From Octadecabacter sp. (GTDB lineage Bacteria; Pseudomonadota; Alphaproteobacteria; Rhodobacterales; Rhodobacteraceae): a DNA stretch of 33,808 nucleotides. The notes under the pieces were generated by a model. The model was not told the DNA's origin and made no database searches. It worked only from the letters and a program-made list of their open reading frames with translations. The DNA lies in contig JABBAI010000028.1 in NCBI GenBank assembly GCA_018608045.1, positions 1 through 33,808 of the forward strand. The letters are read 5' to 3'. Numbering within the stretch: the first letter of the stretch is position 1; each line of letters opens with the position of its first letter. This document shows positions 15,906 through 24,497 of the stretch, one piece after another. Position numbers and translations under genes: made by a program.

Positions 15906-16583
15906 ATGCGAATTCTATTTCTTCTTTTGGTCCTTGCGGCCTGTGGACGTGGTCTGACCGACACAGAGCGCGCGTTGATGTTCCCGATCATGGGCGACAC
16001 GTTCAACCCCGATGCCGCCCGCATGGTCGAGGCCGGATTTATCGGCATGACAACCCGCACCTACCTTGCGCGCCCCCAGACCACCTGCCGTGAGAAAATC
16101 AATCCGCCGCCCCGTGGGCCGACCATTCAGGCGCGCACTGCGGGGGCCGTCGCGTGGACCCACGTGTTAACCAATCCCGACTGGACGATTGATAATTATG
16201 CAGAAGGGTTTCCTGATCAATTCAACCTCGTGGGGGCGATGTTTTTCGCCCATGAGATGACGCACATCTGGCAATGGCAAAACCGCGACGTAACAGGGTA
16301 TTCACCCTTTCGCGGATTGGCAGAGAATAAGCCAGGCGTTGATCCCTACCTCTTTGACCCAAATGAACAAATTGCGTTTCTAGACCTTGGGTATGAACAA
16401 CAGGCATCCATGGTTGAGGAGTTTATTTGCTCTCGGACAATCGCGCCAGACGGCGCCCGAACTGAAAGGTTGTGGGACACTTTAAGGGCGGTCATGCCCG
16501 TACAGCACCCAACACAAACGCCGAAAGCCACAGGGGTTTTCGGCGTTTATGAAGATGCAAACTTAGAAGGAGTGTGCGACTAG
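15906..16583 (+). CDS. lipoprotein with HExxH (zinc-protease-like) motif
   Basis: The 225-residue product starts MRILFLLLVLAACG, a short lipoprotein signal with lipidated C13. A HEMTH motif (H116, E117, H120) followed by IWQW resembles a gluzincin-type metal site, and an acidic glutamate-rich segment follows (EQQASMVEEFICSRT). Whether it cleaves peptides is unknown, and I cannot assign a named family. The ATG at 15906 is chosen because the upstream extension would spoil the signal peptide. It is divergent from the cytochrome gene and shares its FNR-type box. It converges on the DUF3047 gene with one base between the stops. Confidence 0.75.
   Translation: MRILFLLLVLAACGRGLTDTERALMFPIMGDTFNPDAARMVEAGFIGMTTRTYLARPQTTCREKINPPPRGPTIQARTAGAVAWTHVLTNPDWTIDNYAEGFPDQFNLVGAMFFAHEMTHIWQWQNRDVTGYSPFRGLAENKPGVDPYLFDPNEQIAFLDLGYEQQASMVEEFICSRTIAPDGARTERLWDTLRAVMPVQHPTQTPKATGVFGVYEDANLEGVCD
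16516..16548. repeat. perfect 11-bp inverted repeat in the 3' end of the lipoprotein gene
   Basis: AAACGCCGAAA and TTTCGGCGTTT form perfect 11-bp arms around an 11-base loop, inside the C-terminal codons of the HExxH lipoprotein gene and just before two convergent stops. It could act as a bidirectional terminator lying within coding sequence. There is only a three-base T tail as part of the arm, so efficiency is uncertain. Confidence 0.4.
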
Positions 16584-16584
16584 G

Positions 16585-17228
16585 TTAACGCACCGCAAAG
16601 TTAGAGATCGACGCACGGATCGCGGTACCCGTGTCGTCGCTGTCACCGGATACGGCGATGCCAACCAAAGCACCGGGCGCGCCACCAAAGGCCGCTGCAA
16701 AATCGTTCGCGAGGTTCACATTCTCAGAATTGCTGCCCGTTCCGGCCGCGCGCAGGATGACGTTCGCGCCTTGCCCCGGTGCGTAGGGCGAGTTCTGGAT
16801 TGAGCCGCGCGCATGGTTGCCGCCCCAGACATATTGCAGGATGCGCACGTTGGGATTGTTGTTCAGCTGGCGGATGTTCGCGCCCTCCATCGCGTTCGCA
16901 TCGGCCTCTGGGAGGAACACGAAGTAAATGGAAATATTACGATCATCCCCACCCTTGCGGCGCAGATCTGTGGCAGGCACGGATTGATCGACAGACCAGT
17001 TCCACGACGCAGCTGTAGCCCCCCAATCACCACGGCCCGTGCGTGTCCACGCGAGGGACACGCCACCATCAGACACCAGCGTCATGGAACCGCCGTTGAA
17101 CGAATAATCGTTGGAGTTAAAAATCTGGAGGCGTTGTTCGTACCAGCCCCCGCCCCAAATGAGATCGGGCCAGCCGCCACGGAGGACACAGCAAGGGCAA
17201 GCGGGAGAGCGAGGGACAGAATACGCAT
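16585..17228 (-). pseudogene. DUF3047 secreted protein, frameshifted
   Basis: The first part (from ATG 17228, AAAGG site) encodes a Sec signal peptide, MRILSLALPLALAVSSVAAG, then runs into a C-rich stretch and stops early at 17082. The second part (16585..17085) carries the DUF3047 body with SWNWSVDQ, DDRNISIYFVF and YVWGGNHARG. Between them the shifted frame reads WYEQRLQIFNSNDYSFNGGSM, typical of the family start. One missing base in the C5/C4 runs at 17147-17156 explains the break. DUF3047 proteins are periplasmic with unknown role. Either a recent pseudogene or a homopolymer error; the body is otherwise intact. Confidence 0.72.
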
Positions 17229-17312
17229 AAGAAAACCTTTCATTTTGTTGGGGTATACTTGCCAGACAGGCACGGGCGACCTCAACAAAAGGTTTGCAAC
17301 CTCACGCGTTTG

Positions 17313-18272
17313 TCAGGGGTTCGACAACTGGCGTGATGCGGCCCACAGCGCGTCCGGAACGTCGATTTCGCCCATTGGTTCACGGTTCTGTCCCGGAATG
17401 CGTGCGCCATTCTGTGCCGCCACAGCTTGCGCAACACGCGACAGGCGCGCCGCAAAATCAGCGCCGGGTTCCATCAACATATAGAACTGCCCAAGGTCGT
17501 GCGGCTTACCATCCGGCAGCTTTAAGCCACAGACATCCAATGAGTTTACCGAACCTGTCATGCCAGCAGCAAGGACCTCGGCCATCAGGCCAAAGCCCCA
17601 TCCTTTGTAGCCACCAGCAGACACCAACGCGCCCTTTAGGGCCTCCTCGGGGTCGGTCGTCGGTGCACCATGCGCGTCCACGGCCCAGCCCAATGGGATC
17701 GTGTCTCCCGCGGCTTTGGCCATCGTGATTTTGCCAAGTGCGACGGCCGAGGTTGAAAAATCCCAATGCATGCCGCCGTTGGGAAGCGACATTGAAATCG
17801 GGTTGGTGCCGATCACCGCTGCGTTGCCATTTGGGGGTGCTACGACGGGGGACGCATTGGTAAACCCGATCCCAACAAGTCCGGCAGCCGCAATCTGTTC
17901 TGTGAAAAACCCTAGGCTTGTGCAGGTATGTGCATGGGCCACGGCCAAGGTCGCCACCCCGTTTTCATGCGCGGCTTCAATGGCTTGGGGCAATCCGCGT
18001 GCAAAGGCAGGTTGCGCAAACCCGAACCGTGCATCCGCAATCACTTGTCCTGCTTTGGGGCGGGTCACCACGGGGTCGACCTGCCCGTCGACGCGGCCTG
18101 ACGTCAGTTGTGTGCAGTAGCTTTCAAGGTAGTACAGACCGCAAATCACATTGCCAAAGGCCTCTGCGCGCGCAACGGCACGGGCCACTTCACCCGCCTG
18201 CCACGGTGCCGCGCCATGGGCGATCAGTGCAGATTTTGCGACGTCTTCGATTTCGCTAACGAATACCTTCAT
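17313..18272 (-). CDS. Ldh-family NAD(P)-dependent oxidoreductase (malate/lactate dehydrogenase type)
   Basis: The 319-residue protein belongs to the Ldh_2 family, non-Rossmann dehydrogenases that act on 2-hydroxy acids, ureidoglycolate or cyclic imino acids. Typical segments are EAFGNVICGLYYL, AHAHTCTSLGFFTEQIA, FTNASPVVAPPNG, IGTNPISMSLPNG and ALKGALVSAGGYKGWGFGLMAEVLA. The catalytic histidine region lies in the AHAHTC segment. The substrate cannot be told. The ATG overlaps the lolD stop by four bases (ATGA), so it is the last gene of the lolC/E-lolD operon even though the functions are unrelated. Confidence 0.88.
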   Translation of the reverse strand: MKVFVSEIEDVAKSALIAHGAAPWQAGEVARAVARAEAFGNVICGLYYLESYCTQLTSGRVDGQVDPVVTRPKAGQVIADARFGFAQPAFARGLPQAIEAAHENGVATLAVAHAHTCTSLGFFTEQIAAAGLVGIGFTNASPVVAPPNGNAAVIGTNPISMSLPNGGMHWDFSTSAVALGKITMAKAAGDTIPLGWAVDAHGAPTTDPEEALKGALVSAGGYKGWGFGLMAEVLAAGMTGSVNSLDVCGLKLPDGKPHDLGQFYMLMEPGADFAARLSRVAQAVAAQNGARIPGQNREPMGEIDVPDALWAASRQLSNP

Positions 18273-18961
18273 GTGATCAATCCTGCTTCTAGGCGCCCGT
18301 CTATCAGACGGATCGTGTGGTCCATCCGCGCGGCCAGTTCCATGTTGTGTGTCGCAATCAAAGCCGACAAACCCGAACCGCGCACAAGATCCATCAAAGC
18401 ATCAAACACGCGATCAGATGTGGCAGGATCAAGGTTGCCTGTAGGTTCATCGGCCAACAACAGCTTCGGTTTGTTTGCAAGCGCGCGACAGAACGCGACG
18501 CGCTGTTGTTCGCCCCCCGACAGGGCCGCAGGACGGTGCGTGGCGCGCCCTTCAACACCAACACGCGCCAACAAACCCATGGCATGTTCTTCCGCCGCGC
18601 CCTGCGCAATGCCATTGGCCAGCTGCGGCAACACGATGTTTTCAAGGGCGCTAAATTCTGGCAACAAATGGTGGAACTGATAGATGAACCCCACATCATT
18701 GCGCCGGATTGCAGTGCGTTTGCGATCCCCCAATTTGGTCATGTCTTCGCCGCCAATCGCGACGGTTCCCGTGTCGGGCGTATCCAGCAATCCTGCGATG
18801 TGAAGCAGCGTCGACTTACCCGCACCGGAGGGCGCCACAAGTGCGACGACTTCGCCCTTGCCGACCCGCAACGATACGCCGTGCAACACCTGCACTTCGT
18901 TGGGTTTGCCTTGATTGTAGCCCTTTTTTAGCTGGTTGAGCTCGAGCGTGACATCATTCAT
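18269..18961 (-). CDS. lolD: lipoprotein-releasing ABC transporter ATP-binding protein LolD
   Basis: LolD powers release of outer-membrane lipoproteins from the inner membrane to the carrier LolA. The 230-residue protein has Walker A APSGAGKST, signature LSGGEQQR, Walker B LLLADEPTGNLD and the switch histidine in IATHNMELA. The MacB/LolD group marker HHLLPEFSALENI follows the Q-loop. The ATG at 18961 (not 18976) overlaps the permease stop in ATGAATGA, showing translational coupling with lolC/E. Confidence 0.95.
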   Translation of the reverse strand: MNDVTLELNQLKKGYNQGKPNEVQVLHGVSLRVGKGEVVALVAPSGAGKSTLLHIAGLLDTPDTGTVAIGGEDMTKLGDRKRTAIRRNDVGFIYQFHHLLPEFSALENIVLPQLANGIAQGAAEEHAMGLLARVGVEGRATHRPAALSGGEQQRVAFCRALANKPKLLLADEPTGNLDPATSDRVFDALMDLVRGSGLSALIATHNMELAARMDHTIRLIDGRLEAGLIT

Positions 18962-20270
18962 AGCGCAGGGCCTCAACCGGGTTCATCCGCGCGGCACGCC
19001 GTGCAGGGAAGATCGTGATGATCCACGACAATGACAAAGACAGCCCCACCGCCAACAACACGTCTTCAAGTTCAAGCTTTGAAGGGATCGTGTAGATGCC
19101 GCGAATGGACGGGTCCCAAACGCCGCCCCCCGCCACATAATTCACAAGCGCAAAAATCTGATCGATATAAAGCGCAAACAGGCAGCCCAAGATCACGCCA
19201 AACAACGTGCCGATTGTGCCAAGCCCAGCCCCGCAGATAAAGAAAATCCGCAAAACGGACCCTTCGGTCAGCCCCATGGTGCGTAGGATTCCGATGTCAC
19301 GGCCCTTGTTTTTCACAAGCATAATCAAACCACTGATGATGTTCATCGACGCAATCAGCACAAGGATCGACATGATGATGAACATCACATTGTCCTCAAC
19401 CGTGAGAGCACGCAAATACGCGCCCTCATTGTCCTTCCAAGAATATAAAAACGCCTCTGGCCCGAGTTCGCGGTACAGCGGCTGAATCCAGTCCTGAACG
19501 CGATCGGGATCAGCGACGTAAATCTCAATCTCGTCGTGCACACCGTCGCGGCTAAAGAAGCTTTGTGCATCCTCCAGCGGCAGATAAACGCGGCTGATGT
19601 CGGTGATGTAGCGCCCCGTTTGAAAGATATAGACGACCTCAAACGACACACGGCGCGGGGAACGCCCCGATGCAGTCTGCACGCCCGTGGCCGACAGTAA
19701 ACTGATGCGATCCCCGACTTGCACGTTCAAACTGCGCGCCACACCAGAGCCCAGCGCGATCCCGTTTTCAAAATCCTCAATCGATCCTGATTTAGTTTGC
19801 GGGTTCATCACCAGCGGGATGTCGATCAGATCAGCGGGCTTGATGCCGTAGACCTGCACAAAGCTGCTGCCATCGCCTTGCGATGCGAGGCCTTCGCCGC
19901 GCACGATGGGTGCTGCACGGGTCACGCCCTCGATCTCGCGCAGCTGGGCTGCAAGCCCGTCACCATTGGCAATCGTTTGCACCCTGCGCGTAACGTCAAC
20001 GGATTGATCGCCCTGCGTCACGGTCACGGTTTCCATAAAGTTCTCGCGCACGGTCAAATGCGCGCTGGCCCCCACGATGGTGTCGACAAAATCTGCTCTG
20101 AATCCACTGCGCACCGCCAAAACGGCGATCAAAGCAAACACGGCGAGCGTGACACCAATCAGCGAAATCCATGTCATGATAGACACGCCACCGGTTTCAC
20201 GTTTGGCGCGCATATAACGCCATGCGATCATCCATTCAAATTTCGCGAAGGGGGCGGTTTTGCCTGCCAT
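18954..20270 (-). CDS. lolC: lipoprotein-releasing ABC transporter permease, LolC/E family
   Basis: The 438-residue permease has the family N-terminus FEWMIAWRYMRAKRETGGVSIMTWISLIGV with the first helix, a large periplasmic MacB-like domain (about residues 50-270) and three C-terminal helices with LTEGSVLRIFFICGAGLGTIGTLFG. It extracts mature lipoproteins from the inner membrane together with LolD. Alphaproteobacteria have one such permease acting as a homodimer in place of separate LolC and LolE, and only one is present here, so the symbol is approximate. The start ATG follows proS by 190 bases. Confidence 0.93.
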   Translation of the reverse strand: MAGKTAPFAKFEWMIAWRYMRAKRETGGVSIMTWISLIGVTLAVFALIAVLAVRSGFRADFVDTIVGASAHLTVRENFMETVTVTQGDQSVDVTRRVQTIANGDGLAAQLREIEGVTRAAPIVRGEGLASQGDGSSFVQVYGIKPADLIDIPLVMNPQTKSGSIEDFENGIALGSGVARSLNVQVGDRISLLSATGVQTASGRSPRRVSFEVVYIFQTGRYITDISRVYLPLEDAQSFFSRDGVHDEIEIYVADPDRVQDWIQPLYRELGPEAFLYSWKDNEGAYLRALTVEDNVMFIIMSILVLIASMNIISGLIMLVKNKGRDIGILRTMGLTEGSVLRIFFICGAGLGTIGTLFGVILGCLFALYIDQIFALVNYVAGGGVWDPSIRGIYTIPSKLELEDVLLAVGLSLSLSWIITIFPARRAARMNPVEALRYE

Positions 20271-20306
20271 TTGGGTGCCTGTGCTCCGATTTTTCGCTCA
20301 AAGTGT

Positions 20307-20322
20307 CCGCTTGGCCAAGCGG
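20307..20322. repeat. perfect 16-bp palindrome upstream of lolC/E
   Basis: CCGCTTGGCCAAGCGG reads identically on both strands and lies 37 bases upstream of the lolC/E start. It could be an operator or a short stem; no T-run follows, so it is not a standard terminator. Confidence 0.4.
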
Positions 20323-20338
20323 GGTCAAGCAAGGACTG

Positions 20339-20464
20339 TTATGTTGGACAGCGGTCGGCGAATTCAAACGCAAGAACATCGTCGTGGCTTTGGGCGTCGC
20401 GGTCAAATTCAAACCTGTCGGCGACGCAGTGTTGCGCGGCCGACAGGGCGCGGTTCCGTTTCAT
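20339..20464 (-). CDS. possible 41-aa ORF overlapping the proS stop
   Basis: An ATG overlaps the proS stop codon (ATGA) and opens a 41-residue reading frame, [18 protein letters not shown]..., which ends at TAA. It is acidic in its second half and has no signal peptide or membrane helix. It is below the length cut of the ORF track. The stop-start overlap is the only strong evidence; no family is recognised and it may be chance. Confidence 0.28.
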   Translation of the reverse strand: MKRNRALSAAQHCVADRFEFDRDAQSHDDVLAFEFADRCPT

Positions 20465-21810
20465 TTTCCGATGCCGTGCGCGGCGTAAATCTTGGCAACC
20501 TTGGCCACCACAACTTCTGGTGTCATTTCTTCGCTTTCACCGGTTTTACGCGAGGTGAGTTCGACAACACCCGTCTTCAAACCACGTGGACCGACCGTGA
20601 TCCGCCAAGGCAGACCGATCATGTCCATCGTGCCGAATTTCGCACCTGCGCGTTCATCACGGTCATCATAAAGCGCCTCAAGGCCAAGGGCTGCGAATTG
20701 ATCATACAGCGCCTCACAGGCCGCATCTGCTGCCTCGTCTCCACTGCGCATGTTCACGATGCCCACGTGGAAAGGTGTAACGCCTTCGGGCCAGATGATG
20801 CCTTTGTCGTCGTGCGACGCTTCGATGATTGCACCCAACAGTCGGGACACACCAATGCCGTGGCTGCCCATGTGCACTGGTGTTGGTTTGCCGTCAGGCC
20901 CCTGCACCGTCGCGCCCATAACTTCGGAATACTTGGTGCCGAAGTAGAAAATCTGGCCGACTTCGATACCGCGGGCCGTGCGTTGGCGATCCGTTGGGAC
21001 ATCCGCAAACAATGCCTCGTCGTGGGTTTCATCGGTCCGCGCGTATTTGGTTGTGAATTCTTGCAAGACGGCTTCGCACTGATCCACATCGTCATAATCA
21101 ATCGCACGATCCCCGAAGGACAGATCGGTCACGGCGCTGTCATAAAACACCTCGGATTCACCGGTTTCGGCCAACACCAGAAACTCGTGTGTGTAATCGC
21201 CCCCAATCGGGCCACCATCCGCGCGCATCGGGATCGCCTGAAGCCCCATCCGTTCATAGGTGCGCAGGTAGCTGACCAAATGGCGGTTATACGCATGCAG
21301 CGCGTCTTCTTTGGTCAGATCAAAGTTATAGCCGTCTTTCATGTAAAATTCACGGCCCCGCATCACCCCGAACCGAGGGCGGCGTTCATCACGGAATTTC
21401 CACTGGATATGATAGAGCGTGAGGGGCAGCGATTTATAGCTCGCCACATGGCTGCGGAAGATATCGGTAATCAGTTCTTCGTTCGTTGGGCCGTAAAGCA
21501 GGTCATTCTTGTTGCGATCCGTGATGCGCAGCATTTCATCGCCATAGTCATCATAGCGCCCGCTTTCACGCCACAGGTCAGCTGATTGAATGGTCGGCAT
21601 CAACATCGCCACGTGGCCTGCGCGTTCCTGTTCTTCGTGCACGATCTGTTCAATCCGCTTGAGAACTTTGAACCCGAGCGGCAGCCAAGAATAGATACCC
21701 GCGCTGGATTGTTTAATCATCCCCGCACGCAGCATGTACTGGTGGCTTACGATGGTTGCATCGCGGGGGCTTTCTTTGAGGACGGGCAGGAAATAGCGGC
21801 TCAGGCGCAT
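20461..21810 (-). CDS. proS: prolyl-tRNA synthetase, short type
   Basis: The 449-residue enzyme attaches proline to tRNA-Pro. Class II motifs are seen at the N-terminus ([29 protein letters not shown]), motif 2 as [23 protein letters not shown], and motif 3 in [13 protein letters not shown]. The C-terminal anticodon-binding domain (about residues 350-449) contains [12 protein letters not shown]. The protein lacks the large editing insertion found in the enterobacterial enzyme, as is usual for Alphaproteobacteria. The start [13 protein letters not shown] at 21810 is the family N-terminus; the ORF track adds 19 improbable residues. Confidence 0.96.
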   Translation of the reverse strand: MRLSRYFLPVLKESPRDATIVSHQYMLRAGMIKQSSAGIYSWLPLGFKVLKRIEQIVHEEQERAGHVAMLMPTIQSADLWRESGRYDDYGDEMLRITDRNKNDLLYGPTNEELITDIFRSHVASYKSLPLTLYHIQWKFRDERRPRFGVMRGREFYMKDGYNFDLTKEDALHAYNRHLVSYLRTYERMGLQAIPMRADGGPIGGDYTHEFLVLAETGESEVFYDSAVTDLSFGDRAIDYDDVDQCEAVLQEFTTKYARTDETHDEALFADVPTDRQRTARGIEVGQIFYFGTKYSEVMGATVQGPDGKPTPVHMGSHGIGVSRLLGAIIEASHDDKGIIWPEGVTPFHVGIVNMRSGDEAADAACEALYDQFAALGLEALYDDRDERAGAKFGTMDMIGLPWRITVGPRGLKTGVVELTSRKTGESEEMTPEVVVAKVAKIYAAHGIGK

Positions 21811-21930
21811 TGGGGTCACTTTCAAATAGGGTTGAAGGAGATGTAACAGACGCCCCCGCATAGGCAAGATGCACGCACACCAAACCTTTTTGGATCAAAC
21901 ATTTCCGCCCATCACATGGCTGTTATGCAA

Positions 21931-21945
21931 GTGACCTAAAGTCAC
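21931..21945. promoter_or_regulatory. inverted repeat upstream of the fasciclin gene
   Basis: GTGAC-CTAAA-GTCAC has perfect 5-bp arms and a 5-base spacer, 52 bases before the fasciclin ATG and between the divergent proS and fasciclin genes. It has the shape of a dimeric repressor or activator site. The regulator is not identifiable. Confidence 0.3.
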
Positions 21946-21996
21946 ACCCGCCCCGTATTCCCATCACAACCAAAACAAACTTAAGGGAATATTGAA

Positions 21997-22509
21997 ATGA
22001 CCAACCTGAAAACATTCGCTGTTCCTGCCACGCTCGCCATTGCAGGCTCCGCTGTATCCGCACAATCCATTACCGAAATTGCCGCTGGCGATGAACGCTT
22101 CACAACACTTGTTGCTGCTGTCACCGCAGCCGGCCTCGCGGACACGCTTGCAGGCCCGGGCAATTTCACCGTCTACGCGCCGCTGAACGATGCATTCGCC
22201 GCACTGCCAGCCGGCACGGTTGAGACTTTGCTTTCGGAAGAAAACAAAGGCCAGTTGACAGACATTCTGTTGTACCACGTAGATGATCGCGTGCTCATGG
22301 CCTCCGATTTCCCCCATGGTTCCAACTACTTCAAGCCAATCAATGACAGTGAACGTCTGTGCATCACCTCCGCAAACGGCAGCGTGACAATCGCAGATGG
22401 CACAGGCGAGATGGCGACAGTGGTCGTCGCTAACATCCAAGCAGACAACGGCGTGATCCACGTGATCGACAAAGTTCTGCTGCCCGGCACGCGTCCAGCA
22501 TGCCACTAA
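21997..22509 (+). CDS. secreted fasciclin (FAS1) domain protein
   Basis: The 170-residue precursor has a Sec signal peptide (residues 1-22, cleavage after VSA) and a single FAS1 domain with the H1 box NFTVYAPLNDAFAALP, the central ILLYHVDDRVLMASD and the C-terminal H2 box ADNGVIHVIDKVLLP. FAS1 proteins are periplasmic or extracellular adhesion or stress-related proteins; the exact role is not readable. An AAGGGAA ribosome binding site precedes the ATG and an intrinsic terminator follows, so it is probably a single-gene unit. Confidence 0.92.
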   Translation: MTNLKTFAVPATLAIAGSAVSAQSITEIAAGDERFTTLVAAVTAAGLADTLAGPGNFTVYAPLNDAFAALPAGTVETLLSEENKGQLTDILLYHVDDRVLMASDFPHGSNYFKPINDSERLCITSANGSVTIADGTGEMATVVVANIQADNGVIHVIDKVLLPGTRPACH

Positions 22510-22558
22510 GATAACCCAGTCGACCAACACCGCTTCCGTTCAGTTGCAGTGTTAAATT

Positions 22559-22590
22559 GGCCCCGCGCACATGTTGCGCGGGGCCTTTTT
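22559..22590 (+). terminator. rho-independent terminator of the fasciclin gene
   Basis: GGCCCCGCGC and GCGCGGGGCC form a perfect 10-bp stem around ACATGTT, followed by TTTTT. It lies 49 bases after the fasciclin stop and 55 bases before the next start, and it rules out the early start (22571) of the next ORF in the track. Confidence 0.93.
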
Positions 22591-22645
22591 GTTGCAAACC
22601 GCCCGGTGCTGCGCCAAATACAAAGGGAACAACCGGAAAGCAGCC

Positions 22646-23773
22646 ATGGCCCTCCCTTCGCAAAAGCAGTTTCAATACTGGACACTCGCCACGGCGGTTG
22701 TTGTCTTTCTTCTTTGGGCTTTGGGTGATGTGCTGACACCGTTCATCTTGGGTGGCGCTGTTGCCTATTGTCTTGATCCCATTGCCGATCGCCTCGAAAA
22801 ATGGGGGCTGAGCCGCGTGATGTCGACCATCGTGATCACGCTGTCGGCGGTGTTTATCTTTGTGCTGTTGTTCTTACTGGTTGTGCCGACCTTGATCGGG
22901 CAACTCGGCCAATTGATCAGCCAAATCGGGACATTCATTGAAAACCTGCCCGAAACATGGGCCGGATGGAAAGTAACCCTGCAAAGCCGCTTCCCGAACC
23001 TCGATCTTCAGGGCGATTTTTTACAACAGCAACTGACGTCGATTGGCACCGCCATTCAAGCACGCGGCGGGGATCTGGTAGCAGCCCTTCTCAGCTCTGC
23101 GCAGGGGCTTATCAATGTCATGGTGCTTGTCGTGATCGTGCCCGTGGTGACGTTTTACATGTTGATGGACTGGGACCGTATGGTTGCCCAAATTGATGAC
23201 CTTCTGCCGCGTGACCACCAAGAAACTGTCCGCGATCTGGGCCGCCAGATTGATCGCACCCTCGCGTCTTTCATTCGCGGCCAAGGCACAGTTTGCCTGA
23301 TCCTTGGGACCTATTATGCGATCGCATTGATGATCGCGGGGCTGAATTTCGGATTGATTGTCGGGTTTATCGCCGGATTGATTTCATTCATTCCCTACGT
23401 CGGCGCAGTGGTGGGCGGCGTGTTGGCCGTGGGCCTTGCGCTGATCCAATGGTGGGGCGGAGCAGAGGTGATTGACGGCCAAACTGTCGATGTCGCGCGC
23501 AACTGGTTTGCGATCATCAGCGTCGCCGTCATCTTTGGCATCGGTCAGTTCTTTGAGGGCAACATCCTGACCCCCAACCTTGTGGGAAGTTCCATCGGTC
23601 TGCATCCCGTCTGGCTGATCCTTGCCCTGTCGGTGTTTGGCAGCTTGTTTGGTTTTGTCGGCATGTTGGTTGCGGTTCCCGTCGCCGCAATCATCGGTGT
23701 TGTCGCCCGTTTCTTGATCAACGAATACAAATCCGGCCAGCTTTACAAAGGCCACATCGGAAAAGACAGCTAG
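22646..23773 (+). CDS. AI-2E/PerM family membrane protein
   Basis: The 375-residue protein has eight membrane helices: pairs at the N-terminus (about 12-50 and 60-85), a central soluble loop with helical repeats (85-150), and C-terminal helices with GLIVGFIAGLISFIPYVGAVVGG, a hallmark of the AI-2E (YdgG/PerM) family. Members export small molecules or act as Na+/H+ exchangers; the substrate here is unknown. The ATG at 22646 follows a GGAAAG site and lies beyond the fasciclin terminator. Its stop is one base from the hdaA start, so they form a transcript. Confidence 0.9.
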   Translation: MALPSQKQFQYWTLATAVVVFLLWALGDVLTPFILGGAVAYCLDPIADRLEKWGLSRVMSTIVITLSAVFIFVLLFLLVVPTLIGQLGQLISQIGTFIENLPETWAGWKVTLQSRFPNLDLQGDFLQQQLTSIGTAIQARGGDLVAALLSSAQGLINVMVLVVIVPVVTFYMLMDWDRMVAQIDDLLPRDHQETVRDLGRQIDRTLASFIRGQGTVCLILGTYYAIALMIAGLNFGLIVGFIAGLISFIPYVGAVVGGVLAVGLALIQWWGGAEVIDGQTVDVARNWFAIISVAVIFGIGQFFEGNILTPNLVGSSIGLHPVWLILALSVFGSLFGFVGMLVAVPVAAIIGVVARFLINEYKSGQLYKGHIGKDS

Positions 23774-23774
23774 C

Positions 23775-24455
23775 ATGGCGCGCCAGCTGGCCTTTGATCT
23801 ACCCGCCGATGTTCGGCTCGGGCCTGAGGATTTCTTCGTCTCTCAGGCGAACGAGCAAGCGTATGCGATGGTCACCACCCCCGCAGCTTGGCCTGACGGG
23901 AAACTGGCCCTTGTTGGTCCGGCGGGATCGGGCAAGACACACCTGTCGCGGCTGTTTGTGGCCATGTCAGGGGCGCGCGTTTTGAACGCAACGGATGTGC
24001 AACCAGACGCCGAACTGCCGGACACCCCGTTGGTGATTGAAAACGGGGAAACCCTGCCTGAAACTTGCGACGAATGGCTGTTTCACGCCCACAATCATCT
24101 TCGCGCACACGGTTTGCCATTGCTGCTGACAGGCCAAACGCCCCCAGCCCGCTGGGACATCACCCTGCCCGACCTTGCCAGCCGACTGTCTGCGGCGACG
24201 ACGGCCACGATCCACAATCCCGATGACCCGCTGTTGATGGCCGTCTTGCTCAAACACTTTGCAGACCGCCAGTTGGCCCCCGCACCCGATGCAGTAATAT
24301 ACCTGCAACGCCACTTGCCGCGATCCTTTGACGCTGTGCGCGCGGCAGTTGAATTGCTGGATCGCGAAGCCCTATCGCAATCCAAACCCCTAAGCCGCCC
24401 CTTCGTGCGGTCTGTCATCGACCAGTGGCTGGACACAGCACCCCACAATGGGTGA
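23775..24455 (+). CDS. hdaA: DnaA regulatory inactivator HdaA-type protein
   Basis: The 226-residue AAA+ protein resembles DnaA domain III but lacks its DNA-binding domain. It begins MARQLAFDLP, where QLAFDLP fits the sliding-clamp-binding motif expected of Hda proteins, and has Walker A GPAGSGKTHLSR. In the known system the clamp-bound Hda stimulates DnaA-ATP hydrolysis after initiation to prevent over-replication. The sensor 2 region is visible as LPRSFDAVRAAVELLDREALSQSKPLSRPFVRSVI. It follows the PerM gene by one base and precedes ppk1 by 42 bases. Confidence 0.9.
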   Translation: MARQLAFDLPADVRLGPEDFFVSQANEQAYAMVTTPAAWPDGKLALVGPAGSGKTHLSRLFVAMSGARVLNATDVQPDAELPDTPLVIENGETLPETCDEWLFHAHNHLRAHGLPLLLTGQTPPARWDITLPDLASRLSAATTATIHNPDDPLLMAVLLKHFADRQLAPAPDAVIYLQRHLPRSFDAVRAAVELLDREALSQSKPLSRPFVRSVIDQWLDTAPHNG

Positions 24456-24497
24456 TAACGACATCTTCCCGTCACAAAGCATTGGCATAAAGCACGG

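Noticed and set aside
20260-21585. 441-aa plus-strand ORF opposite proS
   Set aside because: It is the antisense shadow of proS, which has full synthetase motifs; the composition (many His, Arg, Phe) is typical of a shadow frame.
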